NCBI GenBank assembly: GCA_025454925.1
Contig: JALONM010000040.1
Span: 1 to 40,041 of the forward strand
DNA length: 40,041 bases
Source of the DNA: Cytophagaceae bacterium
GTDB lineage: Bacteria; Bacteroidota; Bacteroidia; Cytophagales; Cytophagaceae
Reading direction: 5' to 3'
The position numbers and the translations under genes are program-made. Of this stretch, positions 1 to 9,445 are shown in pieces. Numbering within the stretch: the first letter of the stretch is position 1; each line of letters begins with the position of its first letter. Under the pieces are notes generated by a model. That model was not told where the DNA came from, ran no database searches, and worked only from the letters and a program-made list of their open reading frames with translations.

Positions 1-75
1 TAGGAAAAAAACAACGCAAGAGGTAATTTTATGTACCTTCTACGTATAAACCCAAACGGATGAATACGAAATAGA

Positions 76-519
76 ATGATGGAAAATTTTGACACGTATG
101 AAAACACTCGCCTCTTGTCAGAACAAGAGTTCAATTACCTTCGCCAACATTATTCAGAATATCAGACACTGCTTGTAGAAAAAATAAACGAGGTGAAGCA
201 ACACACTTCGAATCCATTTTCATTTTCCATTCGGGGAACGACGATCCTGGCGGCGGCTTTCGCAGCCTGCGTAGGAGCAGAAAGAGCCTCCAGGGAATAT
301 TATCCGCTTATATCAACCTTGGCGATGTGGATGGGAATTATAATTTTTATTTACACATTGATCCTAAAACCCATGCTATGGATTTTATACCGGAATCCTG
401 CCAGCAAGCGTAAATTAAAGGCTTTGGAACAGGAAGTCACATTCATAGAATCAGAAAAACGAATACTGCAACAATGTAAGCAGTATCAGGAATACCTGGA
501 AAGAAAAAAACTTCAATGA
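76..519 (+). CDS. small membrane protein with C-terminal coiled coil, unknown function
   Basis: 147 residues. I do not recognise the family. The N-terminal 50 residues are polar and charged. Two hydrophobic stretches follow, about residues 55-70 (weak, Ala-rich) and 80-102 (strong, ending in an aromatic/basic edge), and then a basic, Glu/Lys-rich segment (about 108-147) that looks like a coiled coil. It has no signal peptide and no cysteine motif. Two ATG codons stand in tandem at 76 and 79, and either could be used. The gene runs towards the debranching enzyme gene with only 11 bp between the two stop codons and no hairpin there, so the transcripts probably overlap. The 75 bases to the left hold no gene I can support. 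That the ORF is real is likely; the function is unknown. Confidence 0.6.
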   Translation: MMENFDTYENTRLLSEQEFNYLRQHYSEYQTLLVEKINEVKQHTSNPFSFSIRGTTILAAAFAACVGAERASREYYPLISTLAMWMGIIIFIYTLILKPMLWILYRNPASKRKLKALEQEVTFIESEKRILQQCKQYQEYLERKKLQ

Positions 520-530
520 GTTGCGGCCGT

Positions 531-2495
531 TTAACGTGCCGCTTGTTTTACATCTTCCAGGTAGGCTCTCAGTACCTCCGCCACTCCCCAGGCTTGTGCT
601 ACACAGCCTTTCGGGTAATGAGGAGATTCCCCATCAAAAATTTCAGATACGGTTCCTAAGCCCGCATCCAACAGATGCGATTGAAAGCTATTGAGCAAGC
701 GCTCTACAATAGTGCGTCCTGCATCCCCTTCCAGTCTGACTTTAGCCGTAATGTAGGGCCCTAACAGCCACGACCATACAGTGCCCTGGTGATAGGCTCC
801 ATCGCGCGACCATTGATTGCCGGAATAATGCGATTCATAACGATAATGCTCCGGTGATAGTGAACGCAAACCGAATGGAGTTAATAAATGTTCTTCTACG
901 GTGCGCAATACCGACATGGCACTTGTCTTATCCAACAGCTCATAGGGCAAGCTCAGAGCCATGATTTGATTAGGACGAATATCATCGTTCTGCTCATATA
1001 AATTCACATAGTCATACAGATATCCTTTGTCAGCGATCCAGAACGTTTCTTTAAAAGCTTTCTTAACCTTGTCTGCTTTTTTAAGGTAGGAATCTCGTAA
1101 ACTTTCATCTCCCTTCAGTGCTGCAAATTCAGCCATGATCATGAGTACATTATACCACAGGGCATTGATCTCAACAGGCTTGCCCATGCGAGGTGTCACC
1201 ACCCAATTGCCGATTTTGGCATCCATCCAGGTAAGTTGCACGCCAAATTCACCGGCATACAAAAGTCCGTCTTCCTCCACATGGATGGAATAATGAGTCC
1301 CTTTCTCATGCCAGTCCACACTATCTTTCAGGGAAGTATACAACTCATCCAGAATAAACGTTTTATCTCCGGTATAGTCCAGGTATTTTTTTGCGGCCAC
1401 AAAAAACCACAAAGTAGCATCTACGGTATTGTATTCAGGAACCTCCCCTTGATCTGGAAAACGATTAGGAATGAGACCCTGATTCATATAGCGTGCGAAT
1501 GCTTTTAAAATATTGCGCGCTTCATTGTATTTTTTGGTAACCAAACAAATTCCGGGCAGAGAAATCATGGTGTCGCGACCCCAATCGCTAAACCAGTGGT
1601 AGCCCGCTATGATGGTGCTAAGTTCTCCTCGCTTGACCACAAATTGATCGGCTGCCAATACCAATGATTTGGTAAGGTTCGTTTGCACGGATACTTGTTG
1701 AAGGAGGGCTTCTCTGCGCTGCTTTTCAGCCTGCAACAAAGCATCGCCTTGTTCTTGTTCACAAGTCGCAGTAGACAGCATCACGTAAAACGTCTGCCCT
1801 TCTTTCAGTGTTACCACCAATTGTCCGTAAGTAAATAGATCTTCAGCAAAAGCGAGTCCACGGGCTTGCTCTTCTTTGTATTCAAAATTCAGATACCAAT
1901 CGGGTTTGTATTTGAAAGAAGAATTGGCGGCGTGAATGTAAATAGGAGGGAGGTCGCTATACGGTTGAAGGCAAAGCGAGCCATTACCAAACGTTACTTC
2001 TTGATTGATAAATCCATTGGCTTTACTCAAACTATGATAATCTCGCGCAGCAATAAGTGGCTTTAAGTCCATGATAAACGCCTGCGGAGCTTTTTTCACT
2101 TGATACTTTACCACTACCAAATCTTTTCCATGGATGGCGGCAATCGTTTTTTCTAATTCAATTTCACCGATTTTATATTGAAAGGTTGGAAAAGGAGCTT
2201 GTTGATAGTGCACCAGGTATTGCAAGGCCTGGTCTTTTACCATACCTGGAAATTGGTTGCATTGCAATTCAACAATGCCTTCCGGAGTATGAATAAATTC
2301 TTCCAACTTCGATACCATTACCATTCTTCCCAACGGAGGTTTGGTGGCCACCACCAGCATTCCATGGTAGTTGCGGGTGTTGCATCCGCTGATGGTGCTG
2401 CTCGCCCATCCTCCAAGGCCATTCGTTTCGAGCCATTCGCGGGTACTGGCTTTTGAAAAATGTTGCGTGATGTCTTTGTTGAATGTAATGTCCAT
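531..2495 (-). CDS. glycogen debranching enzyme (amylo-alpha-1,6-glucosidase)
   Basis: 654 residues, the usual size for the bacterial amylo-alpha-1,6-glucosidase family (GDE_N plus GDE_C; probably CAZy GH133). The product would hydrolyse alpha-1,6 branch points of glycogen or limit dextrins in the cytoplasm; there is no signal peptide. The N-terminal beta domain (about residues 15-230) begins with a typical EWLETNGLGGWASSTISG stretch. The alpha/alpha barrel contains the family signature YHWFSDWGRDTMISLPG, the PEYNTVDATLWF stretch and the late HQGTVWSWLLGP motif, which line the active site in this family. The gene is on the minus strand, divergent from the respiratory operon, with a 682-bp gap between them. 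No -7/-33 pair stands out in front of it. A glycogen synthesis or degradation cluster may lie outside the window. Confidence 0.92.
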   Translation of the reverse strand: MDITFNKDITQHFSKASTREWLETNGLGGWASSTISGCNTRNYHGMLVVATKPPLGRMVMVSKLEEFIHTPEGIVELQCNQFPGMVKDQALQYLVHYQQAPFPTFQYKIGEIELEKTIAAIHGKDLVVVKYQVKKAPQAFIMDLKPLIAARDYHSLSKANGFINQEVTFGNGSLCLQPYSDLPPIYIHAANSSFKYKPDWYLNFEYKEEQARGLAFAEDLFTYGQLVVTLKEGQTFYVMLSTATCEQEQGDALLQAEKQRREALLQQVSVQTNLTKSLVLAADQFVVKRGELSTIIAGYHWFSDWGRDTMISLPGICLVTKKYNEARNILKAFARYMNQGLIPNRFPDQGEVPEYNTVDATLWFFVAAKKYLDYTGDKTFILDELYTSLKDSVDWHEKGTHYSIHVEEDGLLYAGEFGVQLTWMDAKIGNWVVTPRMGKPVEINALWYNVLMIMAEFAALKGDESLRDSYLKKADKVKKAFKETFWIADKGYLYDYVNLYEQNDDIRPNQIMALSLPYELLDKTSAMSVLRTVEEHLLTPFGLRSLSPEHYRYESHYSGNQWSRDGAYHQGTVWSWLLGPYITAKVRLEGDAGRTIVERLLNSFQSHLLDAGLGTVSEIFDGESPHYPKGCVAQAWGVAEVLRAYLEDVKQAAR

Positions 2496-2710
2496 GAATG
2501 ATAAAAATAAATTTTGCTACATGCACCCGGAGCCAGATAGCACCGTGAAGGCTTGAATTGAATAGGAAAAAATCTTTTCCTGATGATTCAGCAGTGAAAA
2601 TTACGAATTGCAGGCAATTAAAAAATACCACCCAGCATTAATTTGAAAATTTAAAATCAGAAAGCTTCCATTGACAACTTAAGTGCATATAACATTCTAC
2701 CGCATACATC

Positions 2711-2725
2711 AATAGTCTTACTATT
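2711..2725. promoter_or_regulatory. candidate operator dyad, copy 1 (AATAGTCTTACTATT)
   Basis: A 15-bp dyad AATAGT-CTT-ACTATT. The same half sites recur with another 3-base centre at 2843-2857. Extended by one base on each side, the two copies are inverted repeats of each other over 17 bp with one mismatch. This symmetry suits a dimeric regulator; which one is unknown. Confidence 0.4.
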
Positions 2726-2842
2726 ATACTCCTCAGTTCAATTCCTAAAAAAATAAATAGAATAAGTATGAAAAATGTAAGTAAGCCAGAACTTAAAATC
2801 GCACAGGTAACCAGTAGGAGTACAATTTCGTAGCGACTTCTT

Positions 2843-2857
2843 AATAGTATGACTATT
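2843..2857. promoter_or_regulatory. candidate operator dyad, copy 2 (AATAGTATGACTATT)
   Basis: Second copy of the AATAGT-N3-ACTATT dyad, with centre ATG. It lies 132 bp from copy 1 and about 240 bp upstream of the actA promoter. The spacing would suit DNA looping or control of the divergent gene, but no partner protein is visible nearby. Confidence 0.4.
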
Positions 2858-3093
2858 GTGTTTGGGAGGCTCCAGCCTAGTTTCGATGCTTGGAATGTAC
2901 AGCTTTACAATTAAGATTTCAAATTCCAAGTGGCTTATAATGAAGCATTAAAAAATAATTCTCAATTTAAAATTATTCTAAATTAGTAGTGTTAAAAAGT
3001 TCTAAAATCGCTTTAAGTACTTGTTTGTCAGAAAAATATTGAGGTAAATCGGTGATTTTCCCGGCTTGGCCGTATTCCGGAACAAAAATTTGG

Positions 3094-3124
3094 TTTGATA
3101 AATTCAATTCCGATACTACATTTG
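3094..3124 (+). promoter_or_regulatory. Bacteroidota-type promoter for the act-cox operon
   Basis: The sequence reads TTTG (3094-3097), then 19 bases, then TACATTTG (3117-3124). This fits the Bacteroidota sigma-ABfr consensus (TTTG/TTG, about 19 bases, TAnnTTTG) at every conserved position. Transcription would start near 3131, giving a leader of about 47 nt before the actA ATG. Confidence 0.7.
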
Positions 3125-3177
3125 TGCGTCTTTGAAAAAAGACGTGGCCAAATTAACGGATAAAACCAATTTTTGAT

Positions 3178-4413
3178 ATGTCCTTTAGAGCATTGAAGAT
3201 TTTCTCGGGTTGTTTTCTTCTTGTCTTTCTGCTCAATTCCATTTCTGTTTTTGCACAGGCTGATCTTGCCAATGGAAAAGAATTGTTCGAAGGTAACTGT
3301 ACGGCGTGTCACGCCATACATAAAGATAAAGTGGGTCCTGCGCTGAAGGACATTAAAAAGAGACGCGATCTCACCTGGATTAAAAAGTTCATCCGCAATT
3401 CACAGAATGTGATTAAAGTGGAGAAAGATCCTTATGCTGTTGCTTTGTATGCCAAGTACAACAACACAGAAATGACGGCATTTCCATCCTTCAAGGACAA
3501 TGAAATCGAAAACATTGTCGCTTACATCATGGACGAAAGTGTCAAAACTCCTGCTGGACCTGTCCCAACCACTCCAAGCCCAGAAGGACAACCTCAAGTT
3601 AACACTAGCGGAGGCAACGATACCTTAATTCTCATTCTCACTGTAATTACACTGGTGTTAGTTGCGGTAACACTTATCGTGTTCCTGACTGTTATTCGTC
3701 GTTACCTGAAGGATAGAGAAGACAAACTGGCCGATGAAGATAAAGAAATCGTTAATCAAGGTTTCGACGTCATGGCTGTGCTTCGTCACAAAGCGTTTAT
3801 CATCGTTGTTTCATTATTGTTGGTAGGTGCGGGCGTACGTTCCCTTTGGGTAGGTGCTCTAAGCATTGGTGTTGAGCAGAATTATGCTCCAAAGCAACCC
3901 ATTCCATTCTCCCATAAATTGCATGCAGGCAATCTTAAAATTGATTGCGGATATTGCCATACCGGTGTATATCGCGGCAAACAAGCTAACATCCCGGGTG
4001 TTAACATTTGTATGAACTGTCACTCGGCGGTGAAAGAAGGGCCTAGCGGTAAAGAAAACATCGCAGCATTAGTAGAGGCTTACAACAATAAAAAGCCAAT
4101 ACAATGGGTTCGTGTGCACAACCTTCCTGATCTTTCTTATTTTAACCACTCGCAACATACAGTGGCGGGAGGAATCGAATGTGTGAAGTGTCACGGAGAA
4201 ATCGACACTATGTCGGTAGTTCGTCAGGCTTCCAACCTGACCATGGGCTGGTGTATCAATTGCCACAGAGAAACTTCTGTAAACGGCAAAGACAACGCTT
4301 ACTACGATCGTCTGCTTAAATTCCACGAGGAAGAAGTGAAGAAAGGTAAGCGCAAAGGCGAAATGAAAGCCGTTCATATTGGTGGTACTGAATGTTCTAA
4401 GTGTCACTATTAA
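3178..4413 (+). CDS. actA: Alternative Complex III subunit ActA, multiheme cytochrome c with extra N-terminal monoheme domain
   Basis: 411 residues, six CxxCH heme sites: CTACH 41-45, CGYCH 257-261, CMNCH 278-282, CVKCH 335-339, CINCH 359-363 and CSKCH 406-410, the last ending one residue before the C-terminus. The C-terminal five form the pentaheme module usual for ActA, which passes electrons from the quinol site and Fe-S clusters to the periplasmic acceptor. The first belongs to a separate class I cytochrome c domain (about residues 27-120, possible axial Met99) behind a signal peptide (1-26). A Pro/Ser/Gly linker and a membrane helix (about 148-173) follow, then a second helix (about 205-226) and the pentaheme part. 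It is first gene of the operon, 52 bp before actB. The annotation is firm for ActA; how common the extra heme domain is in relatives needs a family comparison. Confidence 0.93.
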   Translation: MSFRALKIFSGCFLLVFLLNSISVFAQADLANGKELFEGNCTACHAIHKDKVGPALKDIKKRRDLTWIKKFIRNSQNVIKVEKDPYAVALYAKYNNTEMTAFPSFKDNEIENIVAYIMDESVKTPAGPVPTTPSPEGQPQVNTSGGNDTLILILTVITLVLVAVTLIVFLTVIRRYLKDREDKLADEDKEIVNQGFDVMAVLRHKAFIIVVSLLLVGAGVRSLWVGALSIGVEQNYAPKQPIPFSHKLHAGNLKIDCGYCHTGVYRGKQANIPGVNICMNCHSAVKEGPSGKENIAALVEAYNNKKPIQWVRVHNLPDLSYFNHSQHTVAGGIECVKCHGEIDTMSVVRQASNLTMGWCINCHRETSVNGKDNAYYDRLLKFHEEEVKKGKRKGEMKAVHIGGTECSKCHY

Positions 4414-4465
4414 TTAGTAAGAGAATTTAGTTTGAGAATCATAGCCTTTTTGGAGATAGATTTTT

Positions 4466-7400
4466 ATGGAAAACAAAAAGACGTACTGGAGAGGTGTTGA
4501 GGAACTCACCAAAGACCCCGAGTTCCTGAAGCATGCGTACAGTGAATTTCCTGAGTTTGTGCCTGTCAAAGAACAGAGCGGCAGCGAGGGAGAGGGTACT
4601 AACCGCCGCGATTTTCTAAAGCTTCTGGGCTTTGGAATCGGGGCCGTTTCATTGGCGGCTTGTGAAGCTCCGGTGAAAAAAGCCATACCTTATTTGGATA
4701 AGCCAGAAGAGGTAGAGCCAGGTATTGCGAACTACTATGCTTCTACTTTTGTGGACGGTGGTGATTATTGCAGCATATTGGTAAAAACGCGCGAAGGTCG
4801 TCCTATAAAAATCGAAGGCAATAAGCTTTCTCCTGTTTCAGCAGGCGGAACAAGTGCTAGGGTTCAGGCTTCGGTGCTTTCTTTATACGACAGTGGCCGT
4901 ACTCAATCATTTTTGAAAGCGGGTGCTACCATTACGAAAGAAAAGGCTGACGCTGAAATCATCGCTGCTTTAGCTGGCGCCAGCCAGATCAGAATTGTTT
5001 CTCAAACCATTCTGAGTCCTTCTACCAAAGCAGTGATTGCCCAATTCAAAGAAAAATATCCAAGTACCGTTCATATTCAGTACGATCCATCCTCTGCCTC
5101 TGGCATCCTGGATGCAAACAAGCAAAGCTTTGGGAAAAGGGTATTGCCTTCTTACGATTTCTCAAAAGCAAAAACCATAGTATCCATTGGAGCTGATTTC
5201 CTAGGTACTTGGATTTCTCCCGTTGAGTTCTCAAAGCAATTTGCGGCAGGCCGTAAGTTGAACAAGTCTAAAAAAGAAATGAGTCGTTTGTACGCATTCG
5301 AGTCTAATCTTTCCTTGACTGGTTCTAATGCAGATTACAGAGAGCCGGTGCTACCATCTCAGGAAGGCTTGGTTGCGTTGTCTTTGTTAAAGTTAGTAAG
5401 CGGAGGAACGTCATCTATTAAGTCTGCTAAGTTGAAAAAAGCATCTGACGACCTGTTGGCCAACAAGGGAGCATCTCTGGTGGTAGCCGGATCGAACGAT
5501 GTGAATGTTCAGATTATAGTAAATGAAATCAACAAGGTTCTTGGTAATTACGGAACCACGGTTGACATCAATACACCTTCATATTATCGTCAAGGGGACG
5601 ATGCTGAAATGAACAAATTTGTAGATGAGCTAAAAGCAAAATCGATAGATGCTGTTCTTTTCTTGAATGCCAACCCTGTTTACGATCATCCAAGAGGTGC
5701 TGAAATCAAACAGGCACTTGGTGGTTTGAAACTTTCTGTTTCATTCAACGACCGCAAGGATGAAACTTCAGAACTTTGCACTTACCTTACTCCAGATAAT
5801 CATTACCTGGAATCATGGGGTGATGCAATGCCTAAGAAGGGTCAGTGGAGTTTAATTCAGCCTACCATCAATGCTGTATACGGCACTCGCCAAGCGCAAG
5901 AGTCTTTGTTGATTTGGGCTGGTGCAAGCAATACCAATTTCGGTGATTTTGTTGCTTCGTATTGGAACGCAAACGTATTGTCTGGAGCATCTTTTAACAA
6001 AGCGCTTCACGATGGTGTATTCTCAAGCGCTTCATCTTCTGAAGAAACATCTGAATCATCGACTGCAGACATTTCCGCAGCCGAAGCTGCGGTGTTGGCA
6101 GTAAAGGCAGGTGGCCTGGAAGCTAAACTGTATGAAAAAGTAGGAATGGGATGGGGATCTCAAGCAGGAAACCCATGGTTACAAGAGTTCCCGGATCCTA
6201 TCTCAAAAGCAACTTGGGATAATTACGTAGCAGTGCCTGCCTCTTATGCTTCTGCCAATGGATTGAAGCAAGGTTCGGTAGTTACTGTGAAAGCAAACGG
6301 AAAAGAAATTTCCTTACCTGTTTTAATTCAACCAGGACAAGCTGCAAATTCAGTATCCATTGCCCTGGGATATGGAAGAAAAATTTCAGGAAGACCCAAA
6401 GAAGTAATTGGAGTGAATGCTTTCGCATTGGCTTCTGCTACAGGTTCAGTTTCCTACAATCTTACCAATGTAACCATTACTCCAACAGGAGAATTTAGAG
6501 AGATTGCTCAAACACAAACGCACGACACCATCATGGATCGTCCGGTAGTTCAGGAGACAACGCTCGCTCAATTCCTGAAGGATCCAATGAAGCACCGCTT
6601 CCAGCCCATGATCACCACTCCGGACGGCAAGAAAAAACCGCACGAAGTGTCGCTATGGGTAAAAGAGCATGAGAAGCCAAATCATTTATGGCAAATGGCC
6701 ATTGATTTGAATTCCTGTATTGGTTGCGGAGCCTGTGTGATTTCTTGTCAGGCGGAAAATAACGTTCCTGTGGTGGGTCGCGACGAGGTAATTCGTCGTC
6801 GTGAAATGCACTGGATACGTATCGACCGCTATTATAGTTCCGATGCGGAAACGAAGGAAGAAGGAAAATATTTTGGCAGCAATTACGATGCGCTTGAAGT
6901 AGCTTCCGATAATCCTCAAGTGGTTTTCATGCCGATGTTATGTCAGCATTGTAACCATGCACCTTGCGAGACTGTTTGCCCGGTAGCAGCAACTACGCAC
7001 AGTTCCGAAGGTTTGAATCAAATGGCATATAACCGTTGCTTTGGTACTCGTTATTGTGCCAACAACTGTCCATATAAAGTACGTCGTTTCAACTGGTTTA
7101 AGTATTTCGATAACGAAGAGCGTTTCCCTGAAAACATTTCGATGAATACCGAAATGGGTAGAATGGTTCTTAACCCAGACGTTACCGTTCGTTCTCGCGG
7201 GGTAATGGAGAAGTGCTCTATGTGCGTACAACGTATCCAGGAAGGAAAACTGGCTGCGAAGAAAGCAAAAACAGCAGTAAAAGATGGAGCAATCAACGTG
7301 GCATGTGCCACGGCTTGTCCTACGGATGCCATCGTATTTGGAGATGTAAACGATCAGGAAAGCCGCGTTTACAAAGAGAAAATGGTGGAGAACAAAGAAC

Positions 7401-7480
7401 GTGCTTATGCAGTGTTGGAAGAGCTTAATGTTCAGCCAAACATACACTACTTAAGTAAAATCAGAAACAACGAAGCCTAG
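4466..7480 (+). CDS. actB: Alternative Complex III subunit ActB, Fe-S protein with molybdopterin-oxidoreductase-like domain
   Basis: 1004 residues, the usual length of fused Bacteroidota ActB. Near the N-terminus is a twin-arginine signal (NRRDFLK, residues 46-52) followed by a hydrophobic run and a lipobox-like LAAC (Cys66), so the protein is probably exported folded and lipidated. Residues about 70-710 resemble the molybdopterin oxidoreductase fold, which in ActB is known to carry no molybdenum cofactor. The C-terminal ferredoxin-like part has four cysteine groups: C751/C754/C757/C761, C826/C829/C834/C838, C858/C864/C868 and C917/C920 followed by a CATACP motif near 945. One group has an incomplete cysteine set, which fits the mix of [4Fe-4S] and [3Fe-4S] clusters known in this complex. 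An acidic Ser/Glu-rich linker lies near 515-535. The start is supported by the Tat signal. Confidence 0.94.
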   Translation: MENKKTYWRGVEELTKDPEFLKHAYSEFPEFVPVKEQSGSEGEGTNRRDFLKLLGFGIGAVSLAACEAPVKKAIPYLDKPEEVEPGIANYYASTFVDGGDYCSILVKTREGRPIKIEGNKLSPVSAGGTSARVQASVLSLYDSGRTQSFLKAGATITKEKADAEIIAALAGASQIRIVSQTILSPSTKAVIAQFKEKYPSTVHIQYDPSSASGILDANKQSFGKRVLPSYDFSKAKTIVSIGADFLGTWISPVEFSKQFAAGRKLNKSKKEMSRLYAFESNLSLTGSNADYREPVLPSQEGLVALSLLKLVSGGTSSIKSAKLKKASDDLLANKGASLVVAGSNDVNVQIIVNEINKVLGNYGTTVDINTPSYYRQGDDAEMNKFVDELKAKSIDAVLFLNANPVYDHPRGAEIKQALGGLKLSVSFNDRKDETSELCTYLTPDNHYLESWGDAMPKKGQWSLIQPTINAVYGTRQAQESLLIWAGASNTNFGDFVASYWNANVLSGASFNKALHDGVFSSASSSEETSESSTADISAAEAAVLAVKAGGLEAKLYEKVGMGWGSQAGNPWLQEFPDPISKATWDNYVAVPASYASANGLKQGSVVTVKANGKEISLPVLIQPGQAANSVSIALGYGRKISGRPKEVIGVNAFALASATGSVSYNLTNVTITPTGEFREIAQTQTHDTIMDRPVVQETTLAQFLKDPMKHRFQPMITTPDGKKKPHEVSLWVKEHEKPNHLWQMAIDLNSCIGCGACVISCQAENNVPVVGRDEVIRRREMHWIRIDRYYSSDAETKEEGKYFGSNYDALEVASDNPQVVFMPMLCQHCNHAPCETVCPVAATTHSSEGLNQMAYNRCFGTRYCANNCPYKVRRFNWFKYFDNEERFPENISMNTEMGRMVLNPDVTVRSRGVMEKCSMCVQRIQEGKLAAKKAKTAVKDGAINVACATACPTDAIVFGDVNDQESRVYKEKMVENKERAYAVLEELNVQPNIHYLSKIRNNEA

Positions 7481-7516
7481 AATAGAACACGGATTATTTT
7501 TGCAGTATAGTTAGTT

Positions 7517-8881
7517 ATGCAAGTTACTTCTTCAGTTAGAGCTCCACTGGTTACCGGTGGTAAAAAGGCCAAGGATGTTACGCAAGACATCTGCCGGCAG
7601 GTGGAAGGCGCGCCAACAAGAGCCTGGGTTGTAGGGATGATTATATCCCTCATCACGCTTGGGTTCGGAGCCTTTTGTTTAGGATCCCTTTGGTGGGAAG
7701 GTCTCGGTCTATGGGGCTTGAACAAAACCATCGGTTGGTCCTGGGACATTACCAACTTCGTTTGGTGGGTGGGTATTGGTCACGCAGGAACACTTATTTC
7801 GGCCATCCTTTTATTATTCCGCCAGAAATGGAGAACTTCCATCAACCGTGCAGCAGAAGCGATGACTATCTTTGCGGTATTGTGTGCCGCAACCTTTATT
7901 CTCGCGCACATGGGTCGTCCTTGGTTGGCGCATTGGGCATTGCCTTTGCCAAACACCTACGGTTCTTTATGGGTTAACTTTAACTCTGCACTTGTTTGGG
8001 ACGTATTCGCAATCTCCACTTACCTTACTGTTTCTTTGGTATTCTGGTATGTAGGTTTAATTCCAGACTTTGCAACCATCCGTGAACGTGCGAAAGGAAC
8101 CCGTAGATTTGTTTATGGAATGTTGAGTTTTGGTTGGACCGGTTCTGCCAAAGATTGGTCAAGATACGAGGCTGTTTCATTAGTATTGGCAGGTTTATCT
8201 ACGCCTCTTGTACTTTCAGTACACACTATTGTATCCATGGACTTTGCTACCTCTATTATACCAGGTTGGCATACCACAATTTTTCCTCCCTATTTCGTAG
8301 CTGGTGCAATTTTCTCAGGTTTCGCAATGGTATTGACCTTAATGTTGATTACCAGAGTAGTGTTTAAGTTAGAAGATTATATAACAATTGCACACATCGA
8401 GTCGATGAACAAAATCATCGTGTTAACGGGATCTATTGTAGGTGTCGCTTATATCACTGAGTTTTTTATCGCTGCGTACTCAGGTGTACCGTACGAACAA
8501 TATGCGTTTATCAACCGTGCATTCGGTCCATATTGGTGGGCTTATGCAAGTATGATGACTTGTAACGTAATTTCTCCACAGTTATTCTGGATTAAAAAAG
8601 TTAGAACCAGTATTGTTTGGACTTTCATCTTATCCATCATTGTTAACATAGGTATGTGGTTCGAGCGTTTTGTGATCATTTGTACTTCGCTGCATAGAGA
8701 TTTTATTCCTTCCAGCTGGGCAATGTTCTACCCAACGATGTATGATGTGGGAGTTTATCTGTTCACATTTGGATTCTTCTTCACATGCTTCCTGTTGTTT
8801 GCCAAATATTTCCCGGTGATCAACATGGCGGAAGTGAAAGCTATCATAAAATCATCTTCAGAAAACAAGAAGTCGCATTAA
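7517..8881 (+). CDS. actC: Alternative Complex III subunit ActC, NrfD-like quinol-binding membrane subunit
   Basis: 454 residues with about ten membrane helices in the NrfD/PsrC pattern. In this complex the subunit sits under ActB and provides the periplasmic-side quinol site, and may take part in proton translocation. Conserved-looking stretches include [20 protein letters not shown] in the second helix and an AHMGRPW loop. The gene starts 36 bp after actB and ends 15 bp before the ActD ATG, so all are co-transcribed. A TATTTTTG box (7495-7502) just upstream resembles a -7 element but has no matching -33 box, so I do not call a promoter there. Confidence 0.94.
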   Translation: MQVTSSVRAPLVTGGKKAKDVTQDICRQVEGAPTRAWVVGMIISLITLGFGAFCLGSLWWEGLGLWGLNKTIGWSWDITNFVWWVGIGHAGTLISAILLLFRQKWRTSINRAAEAMTIFAVLCAATFILAHMGRPWLAHWALPLPNTYGSLWVNFNSALVWDVFAISTYLTVSLVFWYVGLIPDFATIRERAKGTRRFVYGMLSFGWTGSAKDWSRYEAVSLVLAGLSTPLVLSVHTIVSMDFATSIIPGWHTTIFPPYFVAGAIFSGFAMVLTLMLITRVVFKLEDYITIAHIESMNKIIVLTGSIVGVAYITEFFIAAYSGVPYEQYAFINRAFGPYWWAYASMMTCNVISPQLFWIKKVRTSIVWTFILSIIVNIGMWFERFVIICTSLHRDFIPSSWAMFYPTMYDVGVYLFTFGFFFTCFLLFAKYFPVINMAEVKAIIKSSSENKKSH

Positions 8882-8896
8882 TAATACGTGATAACA

Positions 8897-9439
8897 ATGA
8901 AAGAACATCAGGATTATATACTGGGAGTTTACGACGATGAAGACGTGCTGGTTGAAGCCGTTGGAAAAGTACGCGAAGCCGGTGTTAAAATTAAGGAAGT
9001 GTTTACTCCGTTTCCTGTTCACGGATTAGATACTGCGTTAGGGTATAAATATTCAAACCTGCCTGTAGCATCCTTTATTTATGGTGCTACGGGAACTATC
9101 ACAGCCCTATCCACCATGATTTGGATGTTGGGTTTTGATTGGCCTCAGGATATTGGTGGTAAGGGACACATTGCCCTCCCAGACTTTATTCCCATCACAT
9201 TCGAATTTACAGTATTGCTTGCTGCACATGGAATGGTTCTGACCTTTTTGATTGTAAGCAATCTATTCCCTTGGAATTATGCTCCTAAAATGTTCGATGC
9301 TCGCAGCACAGATGATAAGTTTGTGATGGCGATCGAACTAGACAGTAATTCTAAAATGACTGCAGACGCCATTCGATCTGTTTTAAGAGAGAGTGGAGCT
9401 ACAGAGGTAAATGATTTCAAAGACGAAGCGCATAAATAA
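8897..9439 (+). CDS. actD: Alternative Complex III subunit ActD (DUF3341)
   Basis: 180 residues from the ATG at 8897. An in-frame GTG at 8888 would add three residues, but the ATG gives the usual beginning MKEHQDYILGVYDDEDVLVEA. The N-terminal 60 residues form a soluble cytoplasmic domain; two membrane helices follow (about 62-82 and 105-127), then a polar C-terminal domain. This is the DUF3341 family, known as ActD of Alternative Complex III, a structural subunit beside ActC without a cofactor. The gene ends 6 bp before actE. Confidence 0.92.
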   Translation: MKEHQDYILGVYDDEDVLVEAVGKVREAGVKIKEVFTPFPVHGLDTALGYKYSNLPVASFIYGATGTITALSTMIWMLGFDWPQDIGGKGHIALPDFIPITFEFTVLLAAHGMVLTFLIVSNLFPWNYAPKMFDARSTDDKFVMAIELDSNSKMTADAIRSVLRESGATEVNDFKDEAHK

Positions 9440-9445
9440 AAACCC

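Larger units (their letters stand above)
2496..3177. other. 682-bp divergent regulatory gap between debranching enzyme and actA
   Basis: No credible gene: the short reading frames here (for example 2738-2929 minus) have no family features. The region is AT-rich. It contains two copies of a dyad (2711-2725 and 2843-2857) and, close to actA, a promoter that fits the Bacteroidota consensus (3094-3124). It is much longer than most gaps in this window, consistent with a regulated operon head. Confidence 0.7.

Noticed and set aside
2269-2631. 120-residue minus-strand frame overlapping the start of the debranching enzyme gene
   Set aside because: It lies in another frame of a strongly supported gene, has no motif, and its composition is that of a shadow.
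2738-2929. 63-residue minus-strand frame in the gap before actA
   Set aside because: No family marks, low-complexity end, and it covers one of the dyads; treated as chance.
3028-3321. 97-residue minus-strand frame over the actA promoter
   Set aside because: Overlaps the promoter and signal peptide region of actA, so a shadow.
6938-7447. 169-residue minus-strand frame inside actB
   Set aside because: Opposite to the Fe-S cluster region; Cys/His content just mirrors that coding strand.
7495-7502. TATTTTTG as a promoter for actC
   Set aside because: Fits the -7 box but has no -33 TTG at 19-21 bp and lies in an operon.
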